From Nematostella vectensis (lineage: Eukaryota; Cnidaria; Anthozoa; Actiniaria; Edwardsiidae): a stretch of 64,000 bases of DNA. Every line of letters begins with the position of its first letter. Within the stretch, counting starts at the first letter, position 1. The stretch is from NCBI RefSeq assembly GCF_932526225.1, contig NC_064037.1, positions 7,732,203-7,796,202 of the forward strand. The letters are read 5' to 3'. Below are positions 24,701 through 37,300 of this stretch, piece after piece. The notes beneath the pieces are model-generated. The model had not been told where the DNA came from. It saw only the letters and a list, made by a program, of their open reading frames with translations, and did no database searches. The position numbers and the translations under genes were made by a program.

Positions 24701-25366
24701 ACATAATAAATAGCGATTACAATGCATTATAAAGATACCTTTTCTGGTACGAGTCGAGCCAGCGCCAGTAAATGTAAATAATATGCCATGTAGAGATCAT
24801 AAACGTTTTCAAAACGCATACCAACATACCATAAACCTCGACAGAAACATGTTCAAATTTTATAAAAATGAAGACTTCGCATTTTTGCGTCCCACTGAGC
24901 TACACAGCACTTACCTGATTCAGAGTATCGTTTGTCTCCTTTTGCGTGAAAGTCAACCTTAACAAACGAACTAGATGAAAGGCAAATGAATTCCTCTAAA
25001 ACAGAATTAAAAGACTTGTCATCTTCATCAAAAATGCCATAAAAGTAATTCTCATCTGTTCTAACTTCTGTAAAATGTTGTCGTAGAAATTCTACCTCTC
25101 TTTCCGAAAGAGTTTGTGACATTGTTCAAATGCGGAAATTGTTGGACTTTACAGTTCCCGCCAAATTCAGCGTGTGGCATTCTATTTTTATACCGGAAGT
25201 TTTGTAATGCCTAATACACCGGAAGTAAATGTAGCAGACAGCTGAGAGCCAGGGTCGGCGAGTCAGTCGGGATTTCCGACTACGTACCGGACCTGATCGA
25301 TTCCGTAAAAACCGCTGACTTCCCGCAGACTCACTCTTCATCTACGCCGGTGGAAAATTGCTTCCC
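21708..25366 (-). mobile_element. Mutator-like (MULE-type) candidate DNA transposon carrying a CARF-like gene
   Basis: The ends are inverted copies. From the left, GGGAAGCAATTTTCCACCGG (21708 on) matches the reverse complement of the right end (to 25366). The next ~30 bases match strongly, and similarity then weakens over another ~100 bases. Flanks are GTCTTTTG (21700-21707) and GTCTTTTTG (25367-25375), a likely 9 bp duplication with one T lost. A CARF-like gene starts just inside the right end and reads inward, a normal transposon layout. The internal part (21900-22790) shows no recognisable exon, and no catalytic DDE domain was found. Long TIRs plus a ~9 bp duplication suggest Mutator-like transposition; the assignment is inference. 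Confidence 0.6.
22793..25122 (-). pseudogene. CARF-like (ALS2CR8 domain) gene, decayed
   Basis: Exon 1 (24911-25122) starts MSQTLSEREVEFLRQHF and ends at a GTAAGT donor. Exon 2 (about 23874-24007) reads GNLPIKFFGHPFLVESAETQ and ends GPIK|GT. A third block (about 22945-23619) reads HRGHPLGEAATINQLVDKK and then ELVAKGITRPDQVRQYLEEY. Soon after come RRYFPTRQDLRNHIAKAI and KFFYRTKSK. This follows the DNA-binding region of calcium-responsive transcription factor (CARF) proteins as I know them. The third block has two in-frame TAA stops (near 23368 and 23268). A ~19 base direct duplication (CTTGCAGACAGAGTTTACT, ~22929-22967) breaks the frame at its 3' end. The DATYKTT-type block of CARF relatives was not found, so the gene looks internally deleted and dead. 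Confidence 0.6.
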
Positions 25367-25397
25367 GTCTTTTTGGACTTCCTGTGTTGATATCGCA

Positions 25398-28300
25398 ATG
25401 GGAGACAATGCTTGTGACTCTTCTTGTTTTGCAGTCACAAATGCGACTCTTTATCAGCTTCTTCCACGATCAAACGCAAGCTACTGTGGTGAGAATACAG
25501 GTTCTGTTTTGTGCTCTGATTTTAGCCATATAAACGTTATTTTTACTTAGGCCAAAGCAGTTAATGACCACAATAATTTTGTTTCCCAGCCCTACCAATC
25601 GATATAATCCCGATAATCAATAGTAATCAATAGTAATCGATAAAAATCAATATCAATCAACCGATTAATACCGGAAATCAACAGAGATCGATAACATCAG
25701 TGAGTATCGATTATTATCGATTTTTACCGAAAAATGTTGAAATTGTTGATTATATTGATTTCTGTCCATTTCATCGAAATGTACTTATCACCCTAAACCG
25801 AGTGATCAATTGTTTGACTGTATTTCTTCAAATAAAATCAGATAGACAAGATAAGATAAACAAAGCAAGTCTTTATATCACTTCAAAAGGGCTCAATTTT
25901 ACCATTTGAAACCACATTCACCATTATAAAAGATAACAACAGCATTTAATTACTAAAGGTTCTTTATGAACCCATATAATTCTTGATAAAAGATTCCTGA
26001 ACACTACTCAGCCATTATATTAGCTGATTGGAAAGCATAAGAACAACCCTGTATAAAGCCCTGTTCATATGTCACACTTCTGCTGTGTCTAACCTAATTG
26101 TTAAATTCTGAAACTGGTATGTAGTGGAATCCCTTCACATCACACTTAACAACAACATAAAATGTCGTATCATTACTCATATTGAAAGTATTTGAGATGA
26201 AATAACATTTACAGATGAACACACACCGAGAAGCTAGATGTATCATTCCCAGTTCACACGGTAACGGTGATTTCAGATTCAATTTTCCAGTGGTCAGTTT
26301 TAAATATAAGAAATTGATAAAACCAGATATTAATCGATAATAATCAATATGATTGAGTACTCTTGGGCTTTGAGTATCAATTAGAGTGGTTTTAAAAAAC
26401 CCATGAAATACTATTTAGTTTATTTATACTAATATATACTAATAATCAATAATAATCAATAATAATCTCTTTGATTACAGTGAAAACCACTCTATAATCG
26501 ATTTCCAATATCAATCATTAGTAATCAACTGATTAATATCGATTATTATTGATTAAGTCACTTAGTTTCAGATGATCGATTTTTATCTGTTGGTAGGGCC
26601 GGGGATGTTTGATAGTCATCTTCTTTACCGGTCACACGTTTGTTGTTGGGCCGCCCATGATTTAAACAATAGAAGTTGTAATTATATTGTAAATCAGATT
26701 AATGTAAAGTGAACAGTATCATGAGATGGGTCTGAGTGTTGTGATGACTATTTAATGTGTTTCAAAGTGTAGTCTATGAAGCAACAGAAACAGCTTATAA
26801 AAAAGCACCTCATTGTCAACATTTTTTTAGATTACAACTAGAGAAAAGGCAGTGTGGCTATAATACTCTGCATAAATGTCCATATTGCACTAGTCCTTTG
26901 AAACCTCCACCTCCATGGTCCCAATGAAGTTTGTGGTTAACCTGGGGGTTTTCAGCACTTTGAAACCAGAATTGTCCCAAGGGGGTATTGACTCTTAGAC
27001 TTTTCACCACCCAGGAGGGGTGGGTACAAATAACAACTGGAAACAGCCATATACCATCTTGGAAAATGCAAAAGCCAACAGCCACCCTTCCCCAGAGCTG
27101 TGGAGGTTGGAGTTTCAAATGACTAGTACATTAGTTGTTCATATTTGGCCATTCGGCATCAGGATGTGTCCTTTGGGCTTTAGTCTTGTCAGCTCACATT
27201 CTCAACAACACTTAAATGTATTTATGGAATCTCACTATTTATAGACAGTATTTATCTATTTTCAATTAGATGTGAGACCATGCTCTGTCACTGGAGACTA
27301 TCTTGCCCTAAAGCTTTTGTAAAATTTGTCTCTTGTTTTCAGAGGAACAAGATGAGGCAGAATTACACCATGCAGCTACTGTCACAGTGCTGATATTGAT
27401 CAGTGCTATTGCCTTTACTTGTGCAGTAATAACATGCTTTAAATACAACAGGTAATAATAGAAAAGCTGTGTTTGCTGTATTTCTGTAACATCAGATATC
27501 AGCTCACCCATGCTGTGTTCACGCTAACATCAGATACACTATACTCATTCGTATGCAATGTGTTTACACTGACACCATGGTGTTGCCATGGGTGTATCCA
27601 GGATGCTTAGAGCTTAATTACAGTTTATATCCTTAAGAATAGTTCATATTTTCCTGTTTTATGTATTTGTGTTGTTGGTTGTAACTTCTCTTGTTGTCTT
27701 TTTCAGCATTACTGTTTTGAATGTGACTGTACACCCCGCTGCTGTATCCAATGTTATGTGGATAATCTATTTTGTCCTTGTATTCCTCAGGTACTATACT
27801 GTTTAACAATCCTTTGGGAGAGTGATTTTATTTTATTGAATAGTGGTTTTTCCTTCACCAGGGAAGGGGGAGTAGATGCTGCCTATATTCACTGCATATA
27901 TGGGATGTGCAGCAGGATAGGGTTAGGGTCGGGCTTCAATCTATGATTGAAGTCTGATACGTTATTGGCAAAATCTGATAAAGAGTATCTCGTTTTTTGG
28001 CATAAATTAGTTGATGGGAATAGATGCCTGTGTGACTAGGCACTGAGCAGGTGTATAAAATGGTGGTATGATTATGGCCTTCTTTAAATGCAAACAAAAA
28101 ATATCTCTGAAGCTTGTTAAGTGATAGTATTTTAATATATATTTTTTAAATTTTATTCCCAAACAGATCTGTTGTTGGTGTTGTTTTGTATGCAACTATA
28201 GACCAAGAAAAAGTCTTATTTATTACAGGTAAAGAGTTCTTATGCCATAGAGCTAAATGCTGATGCTTTATGTAACAATTATTGGATTTATTAAAACACT

Positions 28301-31300
28301 TTTATTAATTTTCTTTAGATGCTGCTCTTAAAGTATTTGAGGTAACATATTTTTGCTTAGGAGATCAAGTTTTAAGGACATATAGCCAATAAGTAATGTT
28401 CTTGTTTGTTTTTTGTTTTGCTATGTAGGTTCTCAGCCTGTCATTTGCATTAAATTACCAAAGGCGCCACAGATCTGGCGGTAAGAATATTGTATATTAC
28501 CAAATATTCTTTAACAGTATGGACCAGCATCTATATGCTTGTATTTTACAATCAATTCCATCCAACAATTCTTACCCAAATACCTTGTAGGGTATTTTCA
28601 AGATGAGCTTATGCGATTCAATACTAGTGTCTCAAGTACAAACTCGTACCAAAGTATCAAGAGTGGCATCAGAATGGTATGTTAGACAAGGGTGTAAGAC
28701 AGGGAAGCCTGGGGAAAGTGGGAGAGAAAAATGGCCATAAACATCAAAATGTCAAATAGAGTTTTTTGGGCAATTTAGAGCTTCAAAAATTGAGAACATA
28801 TGTCTGCTGGTTGTGGTTTAAATGAATTTCCCCTACCTGTTCTGATCCTTTCAGGTTAATTAAGCTTCCTCACCCAAATATTAGGTCAAATCAGATATTC
28901 CTGGAATTTGGGATACATTTATTTTCAAAACAATACAAAAAAATCATACTAAAAAAAATTGCTTCTTATTGGAGCAAAAGCAAGAGTTTGGGAGGGGGAT
29001 ATATCATACTTAGGCAGCTCTTTGGTAAATCTTTATATCACTTCTTAAACCACTGGTTACCACCACCGGTTAAAACCACTTAACTCTGAATATTGTATTT
29101 GATACAGAACAAGTTTTATAATAAGTAAACTCCAAAGTGATTTATTTAACAAAAAGATCTGTGTGCATCTGTCCTCTAATCGATGCATAGATAATGTCAC
29201 AGCTTGTCATGAACAAAAAAGTACCCAACAAGACGTAGTCCAGTTTCGTGACTGTTGTTCACGAGACGCTGTGACATCTTCTGTGCATCTATTAGAGGAC
29301 ACACTCACAAAAAAATGAGATCTATTTGTTTTATGAAACAAAAAAATGTTTTCTTATGTTACAATCTAGTTTTGATGAGTACATGCGCATGCTGACGTGT
29401 GATTTACGAGTGTCTTTGTATAAAAAGAATTGCTAACAAGCTGTCAGTGGTACATATAAGCACCAATACACTTTTCTAAAATCCCATTCAAGGGAGAGGA
29501 GGCACTCCTTGCAGTGTTTTTGTGTTATATTTCATGTAAGATATAAATATGAATTGCATTCGATTATTCCTTGGTTTCTTTTGCAGATGCTGTTTTTACC
29601 ATGTGAGCTTTTCTGGACAAAAGACATAATATTTGTGTTCCAATGTTTACTTTCTGTAGTCTTCTTTGCTGTTATGGAAATATATTTAAGGCAAGTCTCT
29701 TCTACAGCATAACAGGATCAGAACTTGCCATGGATTATATTTTCTGGTTCTTGGCCCTGAATTTGACTTGTTGTACATAGTGGGCTTACCAGAAGCTACG
29801 TGTATTCGGATTTTAAATGTAAAGCTTTTAGAAACTGTTCAATAGGCACTTTACAAATGCATGCGCTTACTTCCTGTTTGTGTTGTTTTTAGTTATTGCA
29901 AGGAAGCCCTCATTTTCTACTGTCTACACCTGGGCTTTTACTGGAGTCTGTGTTTAAGTTCATTTGTACTGGTTATTATCATTGCTGCCCAGAGGCAACC
30001 ATTTGATGACGAAGGAGTGTCTCCCACAACTAAGGTACCAAAACCACTCCCAGTGTACGCCCTGCTGCAGTTGAAAGTCTACGAATCTGTGTTTTGTAAC
30101 CTGCAGTGATTGGACAGTAACATGTAAATGGCTAACCTTGTCTGTAAAACCCTCTTACATGTCTTTATCTATTTACAGGTTCTTTTTATCACTGGAGTTT
30201 TATGCACCCTTATTTCTGACATGCCCACATATATTTGGCAGAATTGCATATTCCATGATAAGAAATTCTGTAAGTACTGTATTCAGTTTATTGATAGTTA
30301 GGATAGGTTAAAGGGTAAAATAATACCCAATCTTAGTATTTATGATTTATAAACGATTTAAAAATGATTTTCGTGATCTCTGAATGGCCTTTTTTTGTTT
30401 ATTGTGAATCTTTGCTTTTTAAAAATCATGAATCGTGATCTATGCTTTTTAAAATCGTGAATTCCGAGTAAAAATTTATCCTTGTCATCAGTTTATCGTG
30501 AAACCTGATTTCCAATTTTTGAAACTCGTGAAACGTTCAGGGACCGTCCCTGGAAATAGTTATGGCTCCCTTCATTTTCCAAGTTTTTCCTGTAGATTTC
30601 TATATTAATCACAATTCAGAATTCTTCTATTCCTCCTGACTGGTGGTTTTATTTGATCTGTCTGGTTTTCAGGTTTGAAAGTTGCCTCCCACTGGTGGTT
30701 CACGCCATACAACCTGTCACTTCTTGGTACCGTCCTGTCCCTAGTCATATTTCAGGTTGCTGTGAGAAATGAGTATAGGAGACTGAATGAGGTATTGTGT
30801 GACATTGAGTTAATAGAGTGTCGTGTGTCATGAGGTATTGTTTGACTTAATGAGGTATTGTGCTCCTTGTGTCACTTAATGAGGTATTGTATGACATAAT
30901 GAGGTATTGTGTGACATTATTATATGGCTACGATAGTACGCGCGCTGTGATTGGCTAATTTGTAGTCGTGACATTCCCGTATTGCCCGTCTCTGAGGGCA
31001 TTACGGAATCCCGTATTGCCCTACGAAAACATTTTCACAATCTTATGTTTTTTTAATCTTTTCCACCTTCAAACTGCAAAATGAGCGTCAGCGAACATTC
31101 AAGTAGCGAATTCTAACACCCAGAAGAAGCAGAAATGGTTTGTTGGCGAGCCGTCTTTTACCGTATCCGGAGCGGGACATTTAGTGAGCTTTTTTGTGTT
31201 GTTTTGTTCGGTTGCACGAATTTCGCTAAAACAAAATCGACCGAAAAACCAAAGCAACAGCAACAAGAACAAAATGGGAATGGACGAGCACTCTGAGTCG

Positions 31301-34300
31301 GAGTTTTATTAATCTGAAGAGATTGAGGAGGAAAATTTTGACAAAAAGAAAAACAATAAGTCGGCGAGCGCCACCGATAGCCAAGAAATACATCGGATAA
31401 ACAAAGACAAATGAATAAATAACAAGGGGTGTAAAGACCCAGAAAAGTCTCTTGAAGATAAAAGTACTACCTTTTATTTGTAAATGCAATATTTCCATCA
31501 AATCATAAAGCTGCACAAAGCAATTGGCCTTTTCATTGTACTTAAGAAGTTGTATCGGCGTGTTGGGGGATTAAAACTACAATTAAAACTACGGAAAGAG
31601 TGCTTGTCTGAATGGGTTTTTAATGAACTGAACAAATCCCTCGTGGGCTCATCAATTTCGTGACATCATGCCCACAGGGAACCCAATAACAATAATAACG
31701 ATAATGTCACTCAATGAATGTCAGTTATATATGAGTTCAGACATCCTCCGGGGGGGGGGGGGGGGGCGTAGTTGCCGGGCCCAGTCTGCGATGCGGTCCC
31801 TTGTGGCAGCTGTGATTCGCATGCTCCTCCTGATAGGTTGGTTGGACTGGAGCTGACCTCCTGTCTGTGCGTCTGCAGTTTCCACAACATTAGTAGTAAT
31901 CTCAAGGGGATATAGCTTGGAGATAGGTCTGTTCGTGTGACCCTTAGCTGTTTTTAAGGTTACAGCCCGTACACATCCGTCGGCACCTCTAATCAGATCT
32001 TCCACTACGCCTAGTTTCCACTTCAACCTCTTCTTCTCGCTGTGGATCTGGACAACGTCTCCTATCTTGACGCGTGTTTCACCGCTGCCACCTGTTGCGT
32101 CATGGAAGCACCGCAGCGAAGTGAGGTACTCCTGCTTTCAGCGCTGCCAGAAGTGTTGTATAACTAGTGCTACACGAGTAGCATCCCTTCGGAGATGATC
32201 ATCGTTTCCATAGCTCGGGTCAGTTAGTTCGTCCGCATCAGTGTCAGGATGTGGGGGACTGGTGATCCTCCTTCCATACAGTAGATGGGATGGTGTGAGA
32301 GGGTCTTCATCATTTATGTCAGGAGAGACATATGTTAGTGGGCGGTCATTAAGGATAGCCTCAATTTCCATGACAACCGTCTAGAGAGTGACTAAGTTGA
32401 TGGATGCTCGGCCAAGGACTTTCTTTAGCGTCGTCTTCGTGAGGCCGATCAGCCTCTCCCAAAACCCTCCATACTATGGAGCTCTTTTCGGGATAAACTT
32501 CCAATCTATCCCTTGTTTGCCGAGCTCCTGTTTGAGCGTTGGTGAATTAAACAGGTGCTCGAGTTCAGCAGCCGCCGATTGGAAGATACTGGCATTATCA
32601 GAAATGATAACGTCTGGAATGGACTGGCGGCTTGCGAATCTACGTACGGCGAGAATGAATGTTTTGACTGATAAATCTGAAACGACTTCAAGATGTACAG
32701 CTCTAGTAGCTGCGGATGTAAACAAACAGATATAGGCCTTCGAGTCAGTTTTCCCGTTTCGTATATATAGTTCTCCCGTAAAGTCCACTCCTGTAACCGC
32801 AAAGGGTCGGGACTCCCGGAGTCTGAGGCTTGTTAGTGGCGGAGCGTCTGGAGCTCGGTATGGAGCACCGTTCACTTTTTGGCACGTTACGCATTTGTTC
32901 AAGACCCTTTTTACTTGGAATCTTCCCGAAGGCCAGCATGTAATTGGCGTTCATGCGTGTCACAGATAATGAGGGTCGTCACGTAGTCTTTCTTTGGAAG
33001 AAGAACTGGAAACTTGGCGGTTTCAGAAACAGGGGCGTTGTGAATCCTCCCGCCACATCGAAGTAAGCCATCGTCATCCATGAACAAGCGCAGCTGGCGT
33101 GTCAAAGGGGTCCCAGACTTGACATGGGCGGAAAGGTTTGCTATTTCTTTATCGTAAGAATGGCTAGGGCGATCGTGGATCCATGTCCTTTTTGCTTTCG
33201 TCAGCTCAGTGACCATCAGAGGTCCGTTTTTGCGGTCAGTGGGGTTCCTGAGGTTATAGACGAACCTCAGTACAAGAGCGGTTACACGTATAAGTTTCCT
33301 CAGTGTGCTGTGTCTAGTGGGATCCATGATCGTGCTGATACTTGGATTCTCGACTGAAGTCGCGTCTGCTTCAGAGTCGGTTTGCTCTCCTAACACATCA
33401 GGTTCTGGGGTAACTTTAGGTTCTTCCTCTGGGATCTCAACAAGAAGGGTGGTGCTTGATTCCCACGTTGGACAGTCGCATTCTGAAGTTATCCAGGATG
33501 GACCATGCTGTTGATGCTTGGAGCTCTGCTGTGGTTAGACCCCTCGTTAGTAGGTCTGCTGGATTATCGCGTGTGGGGCAGTAACGCCAACTAGATGGCT
33601 GAGAGAGACGCTTGATTTCTCTGACTCGGTTACCTACAAACTGCTGAAGCTGCTTATTACTGTGAAGCCAATTGAGCACAATCTGGCTGTCCGACCAGAA
33701 GAATGCTTGTAGATCAGGAAAATTCTTCTGCAAAGAGTTAAGCAAGTACTCTGCAAGGTTTGCACCAGCCAGTGCTGCCATCAATTCTAGTCTGGGGAGT
33801 GACAGTTCCTTTACTGGAGCGACACGTGACTTCGCCATCACACAGGAAGTCTGATTGGCCTGCCGTATGTATGCCACAGCTCCGTAGGCTTTCGGGCTAG
33901 CATCCACGAACACATGCAGCTGGGTCGTCTCGTTGGCTCACCGATTGCTGAGATAGCATCTAGGAATAGTAAGATTGGTTGATTGTCGGATTTCTTGCGC
34001 AATGCTGAGCCAGCGAGTTCGTATCTCCCCATTCAGGGGTTCATCCCAATCTACGTTTAACTTGCAGAGGTCCTGGATAAGGATCTTAGCGCGGATTGAG
34101 ATGGGGGTGATGAGGCCTAGTGGGTCATAGATCTTAGATGACTCCCTTAAGATCTCTCGCTTTGTGACAAGAGTGTCGTCAGGTGCTAGTAATTCTTTAC
34201 ATGCAAGTATTAGCGTGTCGGTTGAGGTATCCCACCGTAAGCCTAGAACATTGACACTGTCGCAGTTGGCATCATTCACTCCATCAAGGGCAGCACGATG

Positions 34301-37300
34301 GAGAAGGGGTTGGCTATTGGATGCCCAAGACCGTAAGTTGAACTTGGCTTCAGTCATGACACTTCTTGATTCGTCATAGTAACTCAGGGCCTCTTGGTGT
34401 GTTTCACAGCCGGTGATGATGTTGTCAACATAGAGATTGTCCCTCATGTCCTGTGTGACTGGTGTCTTATGATTATCAAGGTGTGTTTGAAGGACAGCAT
34501 TCAGCATAAAGGGGGAGCTCGCAGAGCCGAAACGGACCGACTTGAAACGGTAGGTCTGGAACTCACTTTCGGGGTCACTGGGATCGGAGAGCCATAAGAA
34601 CCGGGTCATGTCGCGGTCAGCTTCGCTGAGACGTACATGGAGGAAAGCTTTTTCTATATCAGTAGAAATTCCAATAGGGTGGGCGCGAAACCGCACTAAA
34701 ATCGAGCCCATGTCGGCTAGGTAAGGTGAACCGACTTCTAGGCAGTCGTTCAGAATTGGGGTCGAGGGGGCCTGGTGACAACTACAATCGAAGACAATAC
34801 GAATGGGCGTGGTCGATGACTCCTTTTTTACATGGTGGTGGGGTATGTAGTGGGCGTGGTCAGACGGGTCAGGGTTGCTAACCTTCTCAATGAATCCTCT
34901 GGCCTCTTGTTCCTTGATGATGTCGTCATAACTCTTCATCAAATCTGGTGTCTGGTGAAGTCGTCGTGCGGTAGCCCTTGTGCGTCTCTCGCAGATACTG
35001 AAGTTAGTTGGGAGAGGGGCGTGCTCTTCCTTCCAGGGAAACCCAGCAATGTATGTGCCGTCTTCGTCTCTAGTGATCGAGGTGGCCTGGTAATTAGTCA
35101 AGAAGTTCTTCTCAGGGGGGTCAGCATTGGGTGATATGCCCATTGACTCTAGCGACCAAAATTGCTGTAGATCAAATTTATCTTCTTGGTGGGCTGAAAT
35201 GTGAAATATATTAGTCACATTGCCCTGCACCCCCCTGGCCCTTACAGGACCAGATAGTAGATAGCCCAATTTGGACTGCATAGCTGTGGGCCCCTCTTCC
35301 CCTCGGATAATCTTATCTTGTACAATGTCCCAGTAATGGTCACCACCAATTAACAAGTTGATCTCGAAATTACCACTGGACACTGGGTGTGCTAATTTCA
35401 ATCTTTTCAGGTGGGGCATGTTACGGACATCTGTGTGATGTTTGCATTGCAGGGGGTGGCTATGTGGAACAACAAGCACCCTGAGAGGAAATAGGCTTTG
35501 AAATAGGCTTTGCGCCGAGTTCTTTAATGAAGGAGCGTTGCGCGCCCTCATCGAGAAGTATGTTCACCTCCCTGCTAGTACAGTATTCCCAACCCTGACA
35601 TGGCTTACGGCAGTTTTTAGAAGTATTGGATACTCATGAGTGATGCCTTAGGGGTGTGCTGGTGCTAATGTGGTATGAACCGACTGGGATGGCTCTGCTT
35701 GTGGTGGGAGCTCCTTGTTCCCAGGGTGAGGTTTGAGGGTGGTGTTATGTTCACCTTCGCATTGACGGCAGCGAAACTTCGAGGTGCATTTGGAGCTGAT
35801 ATGGGAGGATGAAAGGCAATTATAACAGAGCCTCAGCTTGACAACAATGTCCTTCCTTGCCTTAGGGTCAGAAACGGTGGCGCAGTTATGTGTACTGTGC
35901 TTCCCTTTACAGTAAACGCACTGAATGACCTTGGGTTTGCCTTTCCCCTGGGGATGAGGCCCCTTTACCCCGGTAAAGAATGAGGGGGATCCTGCTTCTA
36001 AAACCTTAAGCTCATGCTTAAGAGCTTCCCTCAGACCTTGTATGGTCAAGTCCCCCCATAGTTGTGTTCTGGCTAGGTTGCGCTTGGTTTCATTAGGGAG
36101 CTTTCCTAAAATAACAGGAATAAGGAGTTACCCAAAGGAGCCTTGGGACTTGCCGAGGGCTTCTAGTGCTCTTATATTGGTTTCCAATGCATCACAAAAG
36201 TGGCGCAAGCTCTCAAGATTGCTTATGGGATATTGCAGATCTAATAGGGCAGTCATATGAGCATTCGTCACTCTGTGTGTTTGCCCAAAACGTTCCTTGA
36301 GAGTGGCCAGTGCCTTCACATAATTATCCCCTGAAATTAGGTAGCCCCCAATTGCTTGCTCTGCCTCCCCTGAAACCTGGGCCTTTAGGTAATTTTAATT
36401 ACCTAAGTTTAAAAACTTGTCTACATCAGGCAAGCCTGGATTGCTGTGAACAGCTACATTAAAGGAATCCCAGAAGGTCATCCACTCCAACGGGTCCCCA
36501 CTAAAAACGGGCAAGTTCACCTTTGGGAGACGTGTGCTATAGGAGTTGAAGTTACTTGCTTGGGGAATGAAAGGCTGATTGCTGGGGTGAGTAATGTTTG
36601 GGGGCGGGACAACTTGAGTTGTGTTTGAGGGTGGCACGACTTGGGTTGGATCTATATTGGTTGGATTTTGAGACATGGAAGAAGCACTTTGGGGAGAGGA
36701 TGTTGAAGCGACAGACGGCGGAACGACGGGGGAGGGAGTATTAACACTCGGTACATTGTCATTGTTAATGATTACACTTAGCTTTGCAATCATATCTGTG
36801 ATCCCTTCCTGGATTTCCTCCGTTTCCATTATTTCCTCCTCCAAATCTTCAGGCTTCTCAATTTTCGGGGCTATGATCTCATCTAAGTCTCGGAGTTTCC
36901 CAGCCTTTGCTTCGAGTTGTTGCGTTGTGTTTTTCGCCGATGCGAGTTCGAGTTCGGTAAACCCGCCATCTTTGGTAATAATCTCCTCGTATTTTTTCAT
37001 TAACTTCGTAAGATGGCTCCTGTGGCCTCGCCGAGAGGCAATTAGACGTTGCAGCTCCTCCATCCTGGTCACGGCACCAATGTATCGGCGTGTTGGGGGA
37101 TTAAAACTACGGAAAGAGTGCTTGTCTGAATGGGTTTTTAATGAACTGAACAAATCCCTCGTGGGCTCATCAATCTCGTGTCATCATGTCCACAGGGAAC
37201 CCAATAATAATAATAACGATAAAGTCAATCTATGAATGTCAGTTATATATGAATTCAGACAGAAGTTTGTTCTCTACATACCGTGGAGTTTTTTAACTAA

